A stretch of 64,000 nt of DNA from assembly GCA_964017185.1 (NCBI GenBank), contig OZ024879.1, positions 25,981,456 to 26,045,455 on the forward strand. The letters run 5' to 3'. The notes beneath the pieces were generated by a model. The model did not search any database. It was not told the DNA's origin and was given only the letters and a program-made list of their open reading frames with translations. A program made the translations under genes and the position numbers. Below, piece by piece: positions 1-10,305 of the stretch (the stretch's first letter is position 1; each line of letters begins with the position of its first letter). The stretch comes from Rugalucina vietnamica (lineage: Eukaryota; Mollusca; Bivalvia; Lucinida; Lucinidae).

Positions 1-75
1 GTTAAATAATTATAGTGTGACACTGAAATTGACTTTTGACCCTCTCGGAACCCCTTTGCTATTCCGTATCACCGC
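1..75 (-). repeat. Fragment linked to the ACGTGSCACGT palindrome family
   Basis: The first ~75 bases (TATAGTGTGACACTG, then GACTTTTGACCCTCTCGG, then a TATTCCGTATCACC stretch) are the reverse complement of 43830-43890 and also match 44000-44035. In those places the sequence is embedded in ACGTGSCACGT arrays. It is therefore a piece of the same composite repeat, cut by the window edge. Confidence 0.7.
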
Positions 76-692
76 ATTCGCATGTGACCAATCAAATAAT
101 TTGTTACAAAATAATGTCTCCGCCCACAAGTGAATAAATACCGGTATCGTAAGTCTTGTATCGTTTCTAAGCGCAGGTCCATATATACTGATGTCGCCCA
201 ACATTTAAAACGTTACTTTTTAATCCAATTTTTATGGGTGTTTTTCGTTTCTATTGATCTGTTTATTAGATGATATTGAGCCAAATATGTTTTAATGCTG
301 TGTGCACGTTTTCGCCGACCTCTTTTAGTCTTGCAGGGTAATGAAATCGGCATTTCTCAGGTGCTCATGCTTGATTAAGGGCTATTCTTTTTAGTTGTTG
401 ACGAAAAGATGAGCAAACGCGTAGTCACAAAGTTTGCTAGTATTTAAAAACCGTATCATCAAAACTGTTTAATACTTGAACTGTGTGTTGTTTTTCTTAC
501 TTTCTTACAGGTATGGAGCATTGATCGCCTCTTCTTAAGGATCGGAACAGTTCTCGTCATGTGTCACCATAAAGTAAAAGAACGAAAATGACCAGCTTGA
601 CAAGAATCATTTGCCAGTGCATGTACTTGACGACACGCTATGTTATACATTACGAAATATATATGTTTTGGCGCAATTAGTAAAGAATATAC
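76..692. other. No recognisable feature
   Basis: AT-rich sequence with no open frame of note, no tandem repeat and no match to the other repeats in the window. Confidence 0.6.
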
Positions 693-949
693 TTCCCAAA
701 ATAACCGATTAATATAATTTACGTGGTACGTTAAATAATTTACGTAGCACGTTAAATAATTAACGTGGCACGTTAAATATTTAACGTGCCACGTAAATTA
801 ATTTACGTAACACGTAAATTATCTTACGTATAACATAAAAATATTTAACGTGCCACGTTAATTATTTAACGTGATACGTAAATTATTTAACGTGCTACGT
901 AAATTATTTAACGTGCCACGTAAATTATTTTAATCGGTTATTTTGGGAA
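693..949. repeat. Palindromic ACGTGSCACGT array with terminal inverted repeats (MITE-like)
   Basis: The block is bounded by a perfect 20-bp inverted pair (left 693-712, beginning TTCCCAAAATAACCG; right 930-949). Between them lie about nine units of the form TTTACGTGSCACGTTAAATAA, each nearly self-complementary, so the block can fold on itself at many registers. Left and right ends match only each other, which suggests a non-autonomous DNA element. No coding capacity. The same unit recurs at 41404-41465, 43001-43135 and 43778-44012, but without these ends. Confidence 0.75.
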
Positions 950-1232
950 AAAGGTACAAATGGGCAAATATCAGGAAAAGGCGCAATCAGATTGTAAAAC
1001 CAACCCCAAAAACCCAGGTTGGGAAAAACAAAAATGACACTACGGTACTTTGAAAACATATCGTAAGCCGAGTGAGCGGCTATTTCCCATTAGGCGACCA
1101 CTCAGTTCCCCGAACTTAACTAAAATAAATGAAAACGCACATAAGGCCAAAACAGCCCAAAAATGTTGACTCGACAACATAAAACAAATAGAACCACAAC
1201 AGAAGTATCGCATTGGAACGATCAGTAGTAGA
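950..1232 (+). repeat. Dispersed repeat R1, 5' part
   Basis: Begins 'AAGGTACAAATGGGCAAAT.TCAGG' and contains the diagnostic 'CATATCGTAAGCCGAGTGAG' and 'GGCGACCACTCAGTT' words shared with 10690, 18075, 35920 and the minus-strand copy at 40545. It ends near 'GGAACGATCAGTAGTAG', about half of the full unit. It abuts the palindromic array directly. Confidence 0.75.
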
Positions 1233-2657
1233 TTCCGTTATAATTTGATATTGCAGACTTGCTGCTAAATAACGACGCATTCTTGAAGACCCAAGTGTTG
1301 GTCTTAGTCGAGGAAGCAAGGAATCAGGTGAACACCACTTATCTTGGACTGACGACCAGCTACCCTACACAAGCCAAGCCTTAACCCAAGTTCGAACCTG
1401 AGCTGAAAAGCGAGTGTTTTATCCCAACGAATATCCAGTCTTGCAACAACTTATTGAACCTCTGTGAAAATCAACTTATCATTTCTTGGGAAACATAAGA
1501 TAAAGGGTTGTAGGCGTTTTTTAACAGTTTGAATGCATGTATTTGAGTGAGTGTGTGGGCGAGTGCATATGCGCAGCGGATCCAGAGGAGGACCCTTTAC
1601 TGCAAAGTATGTTCTAAGCCGAATATTTACTTCGAGTGGTTGCGCAAGACAAATACACTATTTTAGAATTCATGAAATAACGCATCAAAACTCTTGCAGG
1701 CCAAGACAATCGAAGAAATTGGTTACTTCCCTTATGTCATATAATGTTGTTACATAGTTAAGTACGTGTTCGACAAATCACGAACGCGTCGGATGTGATT
1801 TCCCTAACCATGACGAGCTTGAGCTTAGATGTCAAGATGCCAACACGAACTTTTTCCTTCAGTTCGCGTCATAGATGATTATCAGTTACATTTTGATTGA
1901 AGTTTTTAACCGTTCGCTACAGTTTATTCAGTGATTAGAATCGGAACATTTGTTTAGGAACAGACCATTTGATGGAAGGGGTCTAGGTTGTTTTTCCCAG
2001 AATACATTTTTCGCCTGCCAGAAAAACAGGATAATTTCTAAAACCGCTTTTATGTCAGGTTTTTTTTTGTTTTTTTTGGGGGGAGGGGGGGGGGGGTTCG
2101 GAAAAATGGAAGCATTTTGTTTTTCATATTATTACATGTTTGATCAAATTTATTATTTAGGCCTATTATATACTGAAGTATCGAAGGTGTTCAAACTTTG
2201 TGTTCAATGACATTGTAAGGTCAAAATGTTGCCACACTATCTAGAGTTTCTTAAAAATTTGAGCAGATATGTAAATTAAGTAACTATATAAAATATCTTA
2301 AATGCTATATCATATATCTAATATAATAATCTTATATCCCGTACACGATAATAATAGTGGTCTCTTATTCTTTATCGTTTAGATGAGAATTTATTTCGAC
2401 TGGGGCTGAAAATGTGACTTCAATGACACAAATCGGCTATTTGTAATGTAATAATCATCCTATCAGCTTTTCGAAAATAAATTAATGAAAAAAGGGGGCA
2501 AGCCACCATCTTCCATAATGCCCATGATGCTCTGACGTCGCGTCGGATATTCAGGCACAATTTGCGATTTTTTCACGTTCTTTGTGCTAAAATACAGCCA
2601 AATCAACATTTTTGAAGTAGCGTTATGCAAAATACATTTAAATAAAGATCTTTAACC
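1233..2657. other. No gene recognised; G-run at 2077-2096
   Basis: Short frames only, without domain character. A poly-T tract running into an almost pure G run (2077-2096) is the only compositional feature. The stretch just before 2658 flanks the left arm of the inverted-repeat element. Confidence 0.5.
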
Positions 2658-3021
2658 GAATGTCGGTAATTTGTGTAACCCGAACCCGAGTTCCGAGATA
2701 GCATACCCGAGTTGAAAATTTAAATCTTATAACACAACCATAAAAAAGAAAATAAAGAATATTTAACTATTTGCTTTAACTAAATACACCATTCTCCATT
2801 ACTTTTATACCAAATATTCCAAATATGTAATCTTATTTGCTTTTACAAGCATTATTTCGGTTTTGAACTTGGTAAAATGTGTAGGCGGAATTTACTAAGG
2901 GAAGTAAATCGCGCATAACTAAACAGTAATAAAACACGGTACCGACGGCGGGAACCCGGGGACCAAATTAATATTGCGCGCAAAGATAAGTATGAAAATT
3001 ACAACAACTGTAGTTTACAGT
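2658..3021 (+). repeat. Left arm of inverted repeat pair A
   Basis: This ~364-bp arm is the near-perfect reverse complement of 8500-8864. Landmark words are GGTAATTTGTGTAACCCGAA at the outer side and ACAACTGTAGTTTACAGT at the inner side. Only scattered substitutions and small indels separate the arms. It carries no open frame. The ends start abruptly within GAATGTCGGTAAT on both sides, which fits the termini of a transposon or an inverted duplication. Confidence 0.85.
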
Positions 3022-3044
3022 ATCCCCCCACCCCTGTTTTTATA

Positions 3045-3170
3045 GGGTGTTTATGCTTCCTCAAAGCAGTGATTGTGGATACACGTAAAAACCGACTCAG
3101 TGAGGCGGTTCTAACGAATACCCACAATTTATGTTTTAGAGCGAAAAAAGGAAAGAAAACAGAGAAAGAA
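3045..3170 (+). repeat. Repeat R3 (hairpin), partial copy
   Basis: Contains the R3 hairpin words: 'GATTGTGGATACACG' on the left, then 'GAGGCGGTTCTAACG', 'ACCCACAATTTATGTTTT' and 'AGCGAAAAAAG'. Other copies are at 21355, 22588, 26225 and 55235/56088. Confidence 0.65.
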
Positions 3171-3216
3171 AAAATAATATGTACTCGAATTAGAGTGAAA
3201 CAAAACACATATAATT

Positions 3217-3455
3217 GAGCCACCGCATAAGAAAACCAACAATCGGCATATACGAAAACAAAGGCGCAGACCAGCTACTCAGTAGCTTCGAAGCTGATCA
3301 GCGCCTTAGTTTTCGCTACATGGATAGTACGATTCCCGCCTTTACATTTTAAAATAAAATCATCAATTTAAATAATCCAGCCTTAAGCCATCCCCAGTGC
3401 TTGTACAGCTCGGTTTGTGTCGGACCTGTTCGGAAACCATGGGCATATTTTCAGA
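3217..3455 (+). repeat. Repeat R2 (hairpin MITE-like)
   Basis: Starts GAGCCACCGCATAAGAAAACC. It contains an internal palindrome in which GCGAAAACAAAGGCGCAGA is answered by TCAGCGCCTTAGTTTTCGC, then a tail 'GCTCGGTTTGTGTCGGACCTG'. Complete copies elsewhere end in GCGGCTC, the complement of the start, so the family has terminal inverted repeats. No coding capacity. Confidence 0.75.
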
Positions 3456-3580
3456 AGAAAAAACGACACAAGCGAATGCCGTTTTCGCTATGTTCAGTCA
3501 GGGTCTCTAAAGACCCTGGTTTAGTACACAGCGTGCTCAACTCCTTTATTCTAATTGAATGATTAGTGGTGTTTATCGTT

Positions 3581-3640
3581 CCAACAAACAATTTTTCAGT
3601 CATGCCGAGACAGAATCACCGCCTCTTGTGTATTCAGTTT
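3581..3640 (-). repeat. SINE-A fragment, 3' end
   Basis: Matches the 3' end of SINE-A seen at 39641 and 52814-52962: the complement of 'CATGACTGAAAAATTGTTG'. The tRNA-like head is missing. Confidence 0.5.
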
Positions 3641-4287
3641 GGGGTACATTTGTGAGTAGCGCTACTCGCTGTAATAAACGGATAGTATTTGTTTCTGATA
3701 AACAGCCATATAGGATGATTATATTTCACCGGAAAGCTGTTATTTTATTCTTTTACAAAATATATCTTTCAAGTATTTAAGGCAACTATGACTGTCATTT
3801 TATTAATGAAATGTTTGCACAGTACAACAAAATAGACGTTGTAACTTGTAGTAAAGAAAAGAATATAGCTGTTTAGTTTAAACTTTATTTCTTTTGTATA
3901 CATGTAACAATCAATGTAATACACATAAATACAACCAGTCACAATATACAAATAGGATTCAGTAGAAAGTCCTGAGACTTATATAAACTGTTTACCATTG
4001 GTGCTCTGTTAATATTACAGTACATGTAACACGATGACTAAGTAGTTTTTGAATATCAAATGATAGTACCAAGTAAATAAAGTGAAAACAGAAATAAACA
4101 ATATGCATGTATAACAAGGTAGCCTATACAAAGATATACAACATATACATAGAGGGGCGGGGGTTGAGGCGAGGTGGGGACGGGGTAGGGGGAGAGTGGT
4201 GCCTTAGTCGTTACAGGAAATTGTTGTGAGTTACTTAGTTTGACAATAAGCTTAAGCCGTACGCCAAATTATTTTTAATTTAGAATT
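3641..4287. other. Non-coding; G-rich tract with quadruplex potential at 4153-4192
   Basis: Mostly AT-rich, without recognisable genes. At 4153-4192 the plus strand has at least five runs of three or more G separated by short loops (GGGG, GGGGG, GGGG, GGGG, GGGGG), enough to form a G-quadruplex in principle. It lies just downstream of the LINE fragment at 4288-4790, on the opposite strand. Confidence 0.45.
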
Positions 4288-4790
4288 CTATTGGATTTTA
4301 AATCTTCTGGATTTGATTATCAATTCTTGGACACATAACATAATTGCTTTATTTTGATCAAGGGTAGCTCTAGGATCACCGTAGAGCAGAGTTCGCAGTG
4401 TGGGATCACAGAAGGCTGAGAGTGTATCAAGCATCTCTTGTCGTATTTAAGCATATATTGTACAGTTTAACAAGTAATGATTAGTGTTTTCAACTGAACC
4501 GCAAACACACAGAGGACTATTTATTGTATTTTTTGAAACCAGGTGTTGATTTAAAGAGATGCAGCTAAGAATAGTAGCGGGCCCAAAATGGAACCCTGAG
4601 GGACGCCTGCTTCAAGAGTTGACCAGTCTGAAGAAACACCAGGGAGAACTACCCGCCTGTTCATTTCACTGAGATAGTCGGCAAACCACTCCAAAAGAGT
4701 TCCAGAAATCCCTACACATTTTAATTTAAATAAAAGATTTATATAATATGGTTTATCTATAAGACTATATGGCAATGGTACATTGTTATA
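4288..4790 (-). pseudogene. Internally deleted non-LTR retrotransposon (RT piece joined to C-terminal zinc finger)
   Basis: Reading the minus strand from ~4790, about 75 codons encode the middle of a LINE reverse transcriptase: a 'GTLLEWFADYLS' helix, then the conserved 'GVPQGSILGPLLFL' block that precedes the catalytic YADD. Right after this, at ~4553, the frame shifts and the sequence continues with what is normally the far C-terminus: 'LCVCGSVENTNHYLLNC', a C-x-C-x8-H-x4-C zinc-knuckle-like motif, one in-frame stop, then a basic tail and a stop at 4288-4290. The YADD region and the thumb are absent, so several hundred bases were lost. It cannot make an active enzyme. It sits inside inverted pair A, so it was either captured or inserted. 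Clade assignment (jockey/CR1-like) is a guess. Confidence 0.75.
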
Positions 4791-5129
4791 GCGTTATACT
4801 GATACCATTTTCAGGGCTCTCATGGCATTTGTAGCCGAGATATAAGTAATTTTTTTGGTATTCCCACTTCATTTTTGGTGATTGTTTTCTAATTCATAAA
4901 GTCCTCATTCATATCAATACAAAAATATCTTATGATTTATATATCTGATTACATGATTATAGAACATTGTCCTTGCAATCATTTGATTCCAATTGCAGTC
5001 TTAGTAATAATTTGATTCCAAAAACAACCATGTAGGTCTATCAGTAATCATGATACATGTGTTTTACATGGTCTCCTTCTTAACTCTTCCGCATCTATAC
5101 TCCGATTTCTAACGATTTTATTAAGGCGA
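4791..5129. other. Non-coding interior of element A
   Basis: AT-rich sequence. 'CAATCATTTGATTCCAATTGC' and 'AATAATTTGATTCCAAAAAC' echo each other and resemble 7205-7235 and 7400-7420, so this part seems to belong to a diverged, locally repeated interior. Confidence 0.35.
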
Positions 5130-5214
5130 TCGCTACTGACAGCCGGCTGTCAATAGCGAAAGTTCGCTACTGACAGCCGGCTGTCAATAGCGAATGTTCG
5201 CTATTGACAGCCAG
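5130..5214. repeat. Palindrome cluster 1 (TTCGCTATTGACAGCC units)
   Basis: Alternating TTCGCTA(T/C)TGACAGCC and its reverse complement GGCTGTCAATAGCGAA, end to end, giving ~32-bp self-complementary units. Clusters 2 and 3 are at 6492-6567 and 7052-7136. Confidence 0.8.
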
Positions 5215-6491
5215 CTACACATTTTCATATAAATTAATGTGCATAAGTTTATTTCTCTATATTTATATCTAAAATGAAATGGCTTCATAAATCCTAGTAA
5301 CAATCAACCCCATGGGAGTCAAACACATCACAAGGAAAGTGAATAACTTGAAATTCAGTATTTATTATTTTCATTATCAAAATATAAAATATTCTGTCAG
5401 AGCTGCACCAATATATTGTTATCACATTTATTATTGAAGTGTTTAAGATTTATAAAGTCATTTATTTATATACAAATTTATTTATTCATTAGATTACCCA
5501 GCAGTTTATTCTGAAAAAGATGTAGAAACATGATGTTAATCTGTTATGAACATTTGTACAGCACCGAGTCACGGACAAAATTTCAAATTGTATTCAACAA
5601 GATAAACTTTTATCTATTTCCTGCAACTTTATTACCATTTTAATCACTTTGTATCAGTATTCCTCCATTTTATACATAAATGTCTGAATGAAGTAGTTTT
5701 CAAATCGAGATCATAGTCAGAATTTACCACATGCAAGAGTTTCAACAAGATGTGATCCGACATGAAAATTATACAACATTTTGTATCCAATTTATGAAGA
5801 AATCTGTAATTTTGATGATTTTTTTTGCTTCCAAGCAGATAAAAATGTTTAAATTATCATGTTTTTGTTAAATACAAAGCACATTCAAAATCTGCAGGAA
5901 TTTATTTATTTCATTCCCAATAAGTGTTATCCCCAGTATGAATTATTCCCCAGTAAGACCTAAATGTGTGTGGACTTAGCCATGACCCCTGTTTATGCTA
6001 GTCTGGATGATTCAACTCACCTCAGGCATCATTTAAACCCTGGAGTTCAAGTCTGACATGATACAGGTACAAATGGTACAAGAGTAAATGACTTCAGGAC
6101 TGTATTGATTTAGAATTTTTAAGATCTAGATTTTGGCCTTTTGTCCCAGTCACCTAATCCCATTTCCAGATCAAAAGACTAGTCCCTTGGATTTGATGGC
6201 ATATATGGAATACAAGCCCTATATTTAGCCTACTTTTTCCAAGTAAAATGTATGCAGTTGTCAAAAGATGGACTTTAAGAAACATTAATATGAAGAGAGT
6301 ACCATGTTCAAAAGATATTTCAGATTATTTTTATCTCTAGCCCTACCCCAGGTATGTACCATTTAGCGTCATGTCATAGACTATAAGCTAGAATCATAAG
6401 GCTTTAATGTTATTCATTTGTCTGACAATATTGACATTAAATCTAAATCCATATCAGAAACCAACAGAAATAAATTAAATCAGAAATATAT
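5215..6491. other. Non-coding interior of element A, with diverged long repeats
   Basis: No open frame with protein character. 'CAAGATGTGATCCGACATG' near 5745 recurs at 6630. 'AGATATTTCAGATTATTTTTATCTCTA' near 6312 recurs near 6685 as a related sequence. The interior appears to consist of diverged tandem units several hundred bases long, each associated with a palindrome cluster. Confidence 0.4.
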
Positions 6492-6567
6492 AGCTGGCTG
6501 TCAATAGCGAACTTTCGCTATCGACAGCCGGCTGTCCATAGCGAACTTTCGCTAATGACAGCCAGCT
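6492..6567. repeat. Palindrome cluster 2 (TTCGCTATTGACAGCC units)
   Basis: Starts TATAGCTGGCTGTC and ends GACAGCCAGCT, so the whole cluster is bounded by an inverted AGCTGGCTGTC. The inner units are GGCTGTCAATAGCGAAC and TTTCGCTATCGACAGCC. Confidence 0.8.
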
Positions 6568-7051
6568 CACCTAGTTGTTTATCAAATTGGTTTATAAATC
6601 ACTTAAAGTCTATCTGCCATACTAGAGTTATAACAAGATGTGATCTGACATGGAAATGTTATGAAGAAAGTGTTATATTTAAAAGATCTTGGATTATTTT
6701 TATCTCTATTTCTATTCAGGTATGGACCCTAAACTAAAGCTCCATGCCATTGAATGAAATCTACCCTTAAAAGTACTTATAACTTAAGGAATGCCTTATA
6801 AGTCACAAAGGGACTGTCAGAATATGGAAAACTTGAATAGAAAAACATTAATTTAGTTATTATATGTACCACAAATTTTAATGTTTTTTGAAAGTCCGAC
6901 TTCTGGCCCAAATCCCAAACATACTTACAAAATATATGCTTAAAGGATACATGTGATGAACCTAGGGTCATATGATTTAATGCCATTCATTTATCTTATA
7001 ATATTAAAGATAAGTCACCTGTTAGTAACCCACAAATATAAAGAAATATAT
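6568..7051. other. Spacer repeated relative to 6240-6490
   Basis: The last ~100 bases (TTTAATGCCATTCATTTATCTTATAATATT...AAGAAATATATAG) are a diverged copy of the segment before cluster 2. This places the clusters in a tandem unit of ~550 bp here. Confidence 0.5.
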
Positions 7052-7136
7052 AGCTGGCTGTCAATAGCGAACTTTCGCTATTGACAGCCGGCTGTCAGTA
7101 GCGAACTTTCGCTATTGACAGCCGGCTGTCAGTAGC
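7052..7136. repeat. Palindrome cluster 3 (TTCGCTATTGACAGCC units)
   Basis: The longest and least decayed cluster: five alternating half-units, with GACAGCCGGCTGTC at the joints. Same entry sequence (AATATATAGCTGGCTGTC) as cluster 2. Confidence 0.8.
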
Positions 7137-8499
7137 CACTTCCTTTTATTAATGGTCATGAAAAAAAATCTAATGACTTACATATTTTAGATTAAATGCT
7201 TTAATATTACCTAAGCAACCATTTGATACCACTTTTAGGACCTTCGCGCTTTTGGTTGCCGAGATACATGTCATTTTGTAGATTTACCTGTTTATTTTGT
7301 TGTTGTTTTTTCTCTCATATTTCTAAGGTTTTCATTAATATTCATGAGATTGAATATCAGATTACTCTTTTATCAGACTTCAGGGTGATTATATACATTG
7401 TCATAGCATTCGTTTGATACCTCTTTCAGTATCCTAAGTTTATTCACAGCCCTTGAACAAGTGAATTTGTATGTATACTCAATATCTTTTTCTTATTTTC
7501 TTCATTAATATTCATGACTAAGTAAGTTCAATGATTTGAATATTATTTTTACATTTCAAATTGCTATGTCAATGCATTACTATCAGACCAATCAAAGTGT
7601 CTTAGAGCATATTCTTGGTGGGAAAGGTATATATAACCTACCTAAAATCCTTAAATGGCAATAGATTTTCCATTGCTTTCCCCAGATGTTCATCATTTTA
7701 ATCAAAATTCATGAATATGAAAATGAGATTATTATCATATATGCCCAAGACATCAATAAATTTGTCATTATACTGTATAACTGGTGCAGTAACAAAGTGT
7801 GATAATGATAGTTTAGGATTAAAATCAGTTTATTCAGGATATATAAACATTTTAAATCACTTTTAATGTTTTCATCCGCCCTGGGACACTTTGTCATACC
7901 CCAAAGAACATTTCTAGCATGGATGCCGAGCATTAACAAAAAATGCCATCAAAACTTTTTTCTAGAGGCCCTAGAAATTAAGCATGGCCGACTATAAATG
8001 AAACACTGCTAACCACTGGCTTATCGCCTGCGTGTGTAACCGACAAAAACCTGTATTCGGGGTTAATGTTAATGCAGGCGTCATACATGTACCTAGCCGA
8101 TTTTGGCACACGATGGCCACACGAATATGAAATTTTGAATTTCGCCCGATTTTCGTCACGAATTTGGTAAAAATGCTAAGACACACAATAGGTTGCACAG
8201 CCACAGAAATCTACTGAGTACTCTGGGTACTCTTGATACTTTGGATTTAGAAAAAAGAGGGATTGTTGACCTTCTATTTTTGTGTTGTCGCATATACAAA
8301 AGTCGGTTTTCTCATGATGCGGCTCATATGGAAACATTGGAAGGAATCGCCTTAAGCTTTCTAACGTTTCCTACTTAAGCGCAGTGAACGAATTTCCTAG
8401 ATAAGCGCAATTTTCTTTCTTCACCTGGGCGGCTTTTCCCTACTTAAGCGCAATTCCTACTTAGTCGCCTCACACACGTATATGTATATGTACCAAAAC
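7137..8499. other. Non-coding interior of element A; R2 tail fragment near 8285-8330
   Basis: No gene. 'CGCATATACAAAAGTCGGTTTTCTCATG.TGCGGCTCAT' near 8289-8328 is the 3' end of an R2 copy. Around 8370-8475 the words 'CCTACTTAAGCGCA' and 'CTAGATAAGCGCAA' recur several times, a small decayed tandem repeat. Confidence 0.4.
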
Positions 8500-8864
8500 A
8501 CTGTAAACTACAGTTGTTGTAATTTTCATATTTATCTTTGCGCGCAATATTTATTTGGTCCCCGGGTTCCCGCCGTCGGTACCGTGTTTTATTACTGTTT
8601 AGTTATGCGCGATTTACTTCCCTTGGTAAATTCCGCCTACACATTTTACCAAGTTTGAAACCGAAATAGTGCTTGCAAAAGCAAATAAAATTACATATTT
8701 GGAATATTTGTTATAAAAGTAATGGAAAATGGTGTATCTAATTAAAGCAAATAGTTTAATATTCTTTATTTTCTTTTATATGGTTGTGTTATAAGATTTA
8801 AATTTTCAACTCGGGTATGGCTATCTCGGAACTCGGGTTCGGGTTACACAAATTACCGACATTC
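8500..8864 (-). repeat. Right arm of inverted repeat pair A
   Basis: Reverse complement of 2658-3021 over its full length. The two arms enclose 5.48 kb, giving a 6.2-kb unit from 2658 to 8864. No duplicated flanking target site was obvious by eye. Confidence 0.85.
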
Positions 8865-9436
8865 TCTTTAACCCAACTTTTAGACCATGTGCAATGTCGA
8901 TATGTCTTGTGACGTATTACTGAATACACGGTCAATGAATGATAAAAAACGCTAACAACGCTAACGATGTCATGTCAGGCATTAAAAATTAATATTCTCC
9001 GCGAAAACGAGTCTGAGTTATCTGCAAGCTGCAACTGCAAGCTGCAAGTTGAAAATTGCGTAATTCCTTATATACTAGTTTCCAGTGTGAATCTAGGTGA
9101 AAGGTAAAATAAGTTGACACATTATAATTAAGCAAGAGGTCACTGCTGTGTGTGCTGCTGTTATTTCTTAATGAGATACTACAGTTGGTCCCATGGGAGG
9201 CAATGTTACAATTGGTAATGAGATGGTCAGAGATTGCATTTATATTGTAGTATGTGTAAACATTCATGTTTGAGTCAAAAATTAAATGTATAGCTCGAAT
9301 TTGACCTCTGCGGCGTCAATGAGCCGGCGTCAATAGATCGCCGAGTCCACTTTACAGCACGTGAAATAAGCACTATTGAAAAATTGGTTCATTAATATAT
9401 ATGAAAGTTACATGTAGAATCATCAAGGTATGTAGC
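8865..9436. other. No recognisable feature
   Basis: A small echo 'CTGCAAGCTGCAACTGCAAGCTGCAAGTTG' at 9021-9050 is the only local repeat. No coding signal. Confidence 0.4.
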
Positions 9437-9705
9437 GCTGTCGGTAAGCAGGTTATGTTTGCATCATAGACGATGGAAACGTAGGTCGTGAGTTCGAGTC
9501 CGGGTAGAACTCTTTTTTTTTTTAATTTTTCCCTAATTTAAGTTTCATTTTTACAGTGTTTTCGGGTGGCGCTGGTGGTGCATTTATGCCTTTAAGGGGG
9601 CGATTTCTTTTTGACTAAAACATTTTATATTATTTTTTCATAATGTATCTTTTTATAATTTATATTCATAGATGAGTTCTTCATCGATGAGTTCTTTGAC
9701 TGCTG
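9437..9705 (+). repeat. Left arm of giant hairpin B, with tRNA-like head
   Basis: Starts with a tRNA-like stretch: TAGCGCTGTCGGTAAGCAGG as a possible A box region, then the B box GAGTTCGAGTCCGGG at ~9490 and a T10 tract. The rest is AT-rich and contains GGGTGGCGCTGGTG. The arm is the reverse complement of 10040-10240 on the outside and of 9788-9818 on the inside. Confidence 0.75.
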
Positions 9706-9769
9706 TAAGATTGAATGAAAAATTCTTTCTGGCAATGAAACCTGAAATATATGATTTATACGTTTATAA

Positions 9770-10003
9770 CATGGAGAACAAAAATATTTTACAGCAGTCA
9801 ACAAACTCATCGATGAAGGCTTTGGACAAATAGCACCTGCTGATTGGGCGAGATGCGCAGACCATGTAAAATCAAATGAGCTGACATACTGGAAGAGGGA
9901 GGTTGCTAAAGAAGAGCAGCATGAGCCGGTGGTGATTGATCTGGCATCCGTGTCTGGTTGTAGTTCCGACATCGACACCGCTAGCGAGACTGAGGGATTA
10001 TGA
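9770..10003 (+). pseudogene. Possible C-terminal tail of a DDE-type transposase
   Basis: An open plus-strand frame begins after a stop at 9767-9769 and ends with TGA at 10001-10003. It reads about 77 residues. The central motif 'FGQIAPADWARCADHVKS' followed by 'YWKREV' resembles the 'TP..W..C..HV...E..YW' tail that I associate with DDE-superfamily endonuclease genes in invertebrate transposons. The rest is an acidic, Ser-rich tail. No catalytic residues are present, so this is a remnant at most. It lies in the asymmetric part of hairpin B, between the arms, where a transposon's coding end would be. The family link is from memory. Confidence 0.45.
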
Positions 10004-10039
10004 AATTTATTGTACTTAAAAATGTGAAATTATTCGAAA

Positions 10040-10240
10040 TATAAATTATAAAAAGATAAAGATAAAAGAAAAAATAATATAAAAATGTTTTAGTCAACAA
10101 GCGCCACCCGAAAACTCTGTAAAAAAATAAACTTAAATTAGGGAAAAATTAAAATAAGAGATTCTACCCGGACTCGAACTCACGACCTACGTTTCCAACG
10201 TCTATGGTGTAAACATAACCTGCTTACCGACTGACCTAAA
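10040..10240 (-). repeat. Right arm of giant hairpin B, with tRNA-like head
   Basis: Reverse complement of 9437-9660, including the tRNA-like module (complement of GAGTTCGAGTCCGGGTAGAA at 10157-10176). The T tract of the left arm is largely replaced here by 'AAAATAAGAGATTC', so the arms have diverged in the homopolymer. Confidence 0.75.
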
Positions 10241-10244
10241 CTTC

Positions 10245-10305
10245 GGTCTAAATTGCAGTGTGTGTCACCCGATCATTTATTGGTTTGTACCATATGTTTG
10301 TCAGC
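10245..10305 (+). repeat. Fragment of foldback family G
   Basis: 'TGTGTGTCACCCGATCATTTA' matches the right half of the foldback element at 26551-27028 (26970-26990). Only this end is present. Confidence 0.5.

Noticed and set aside
2077..2096. G-run as telomeric or regulatory signal
   Set aside because: A simple homopolymer next to a T tract; no telomere repeat is present.
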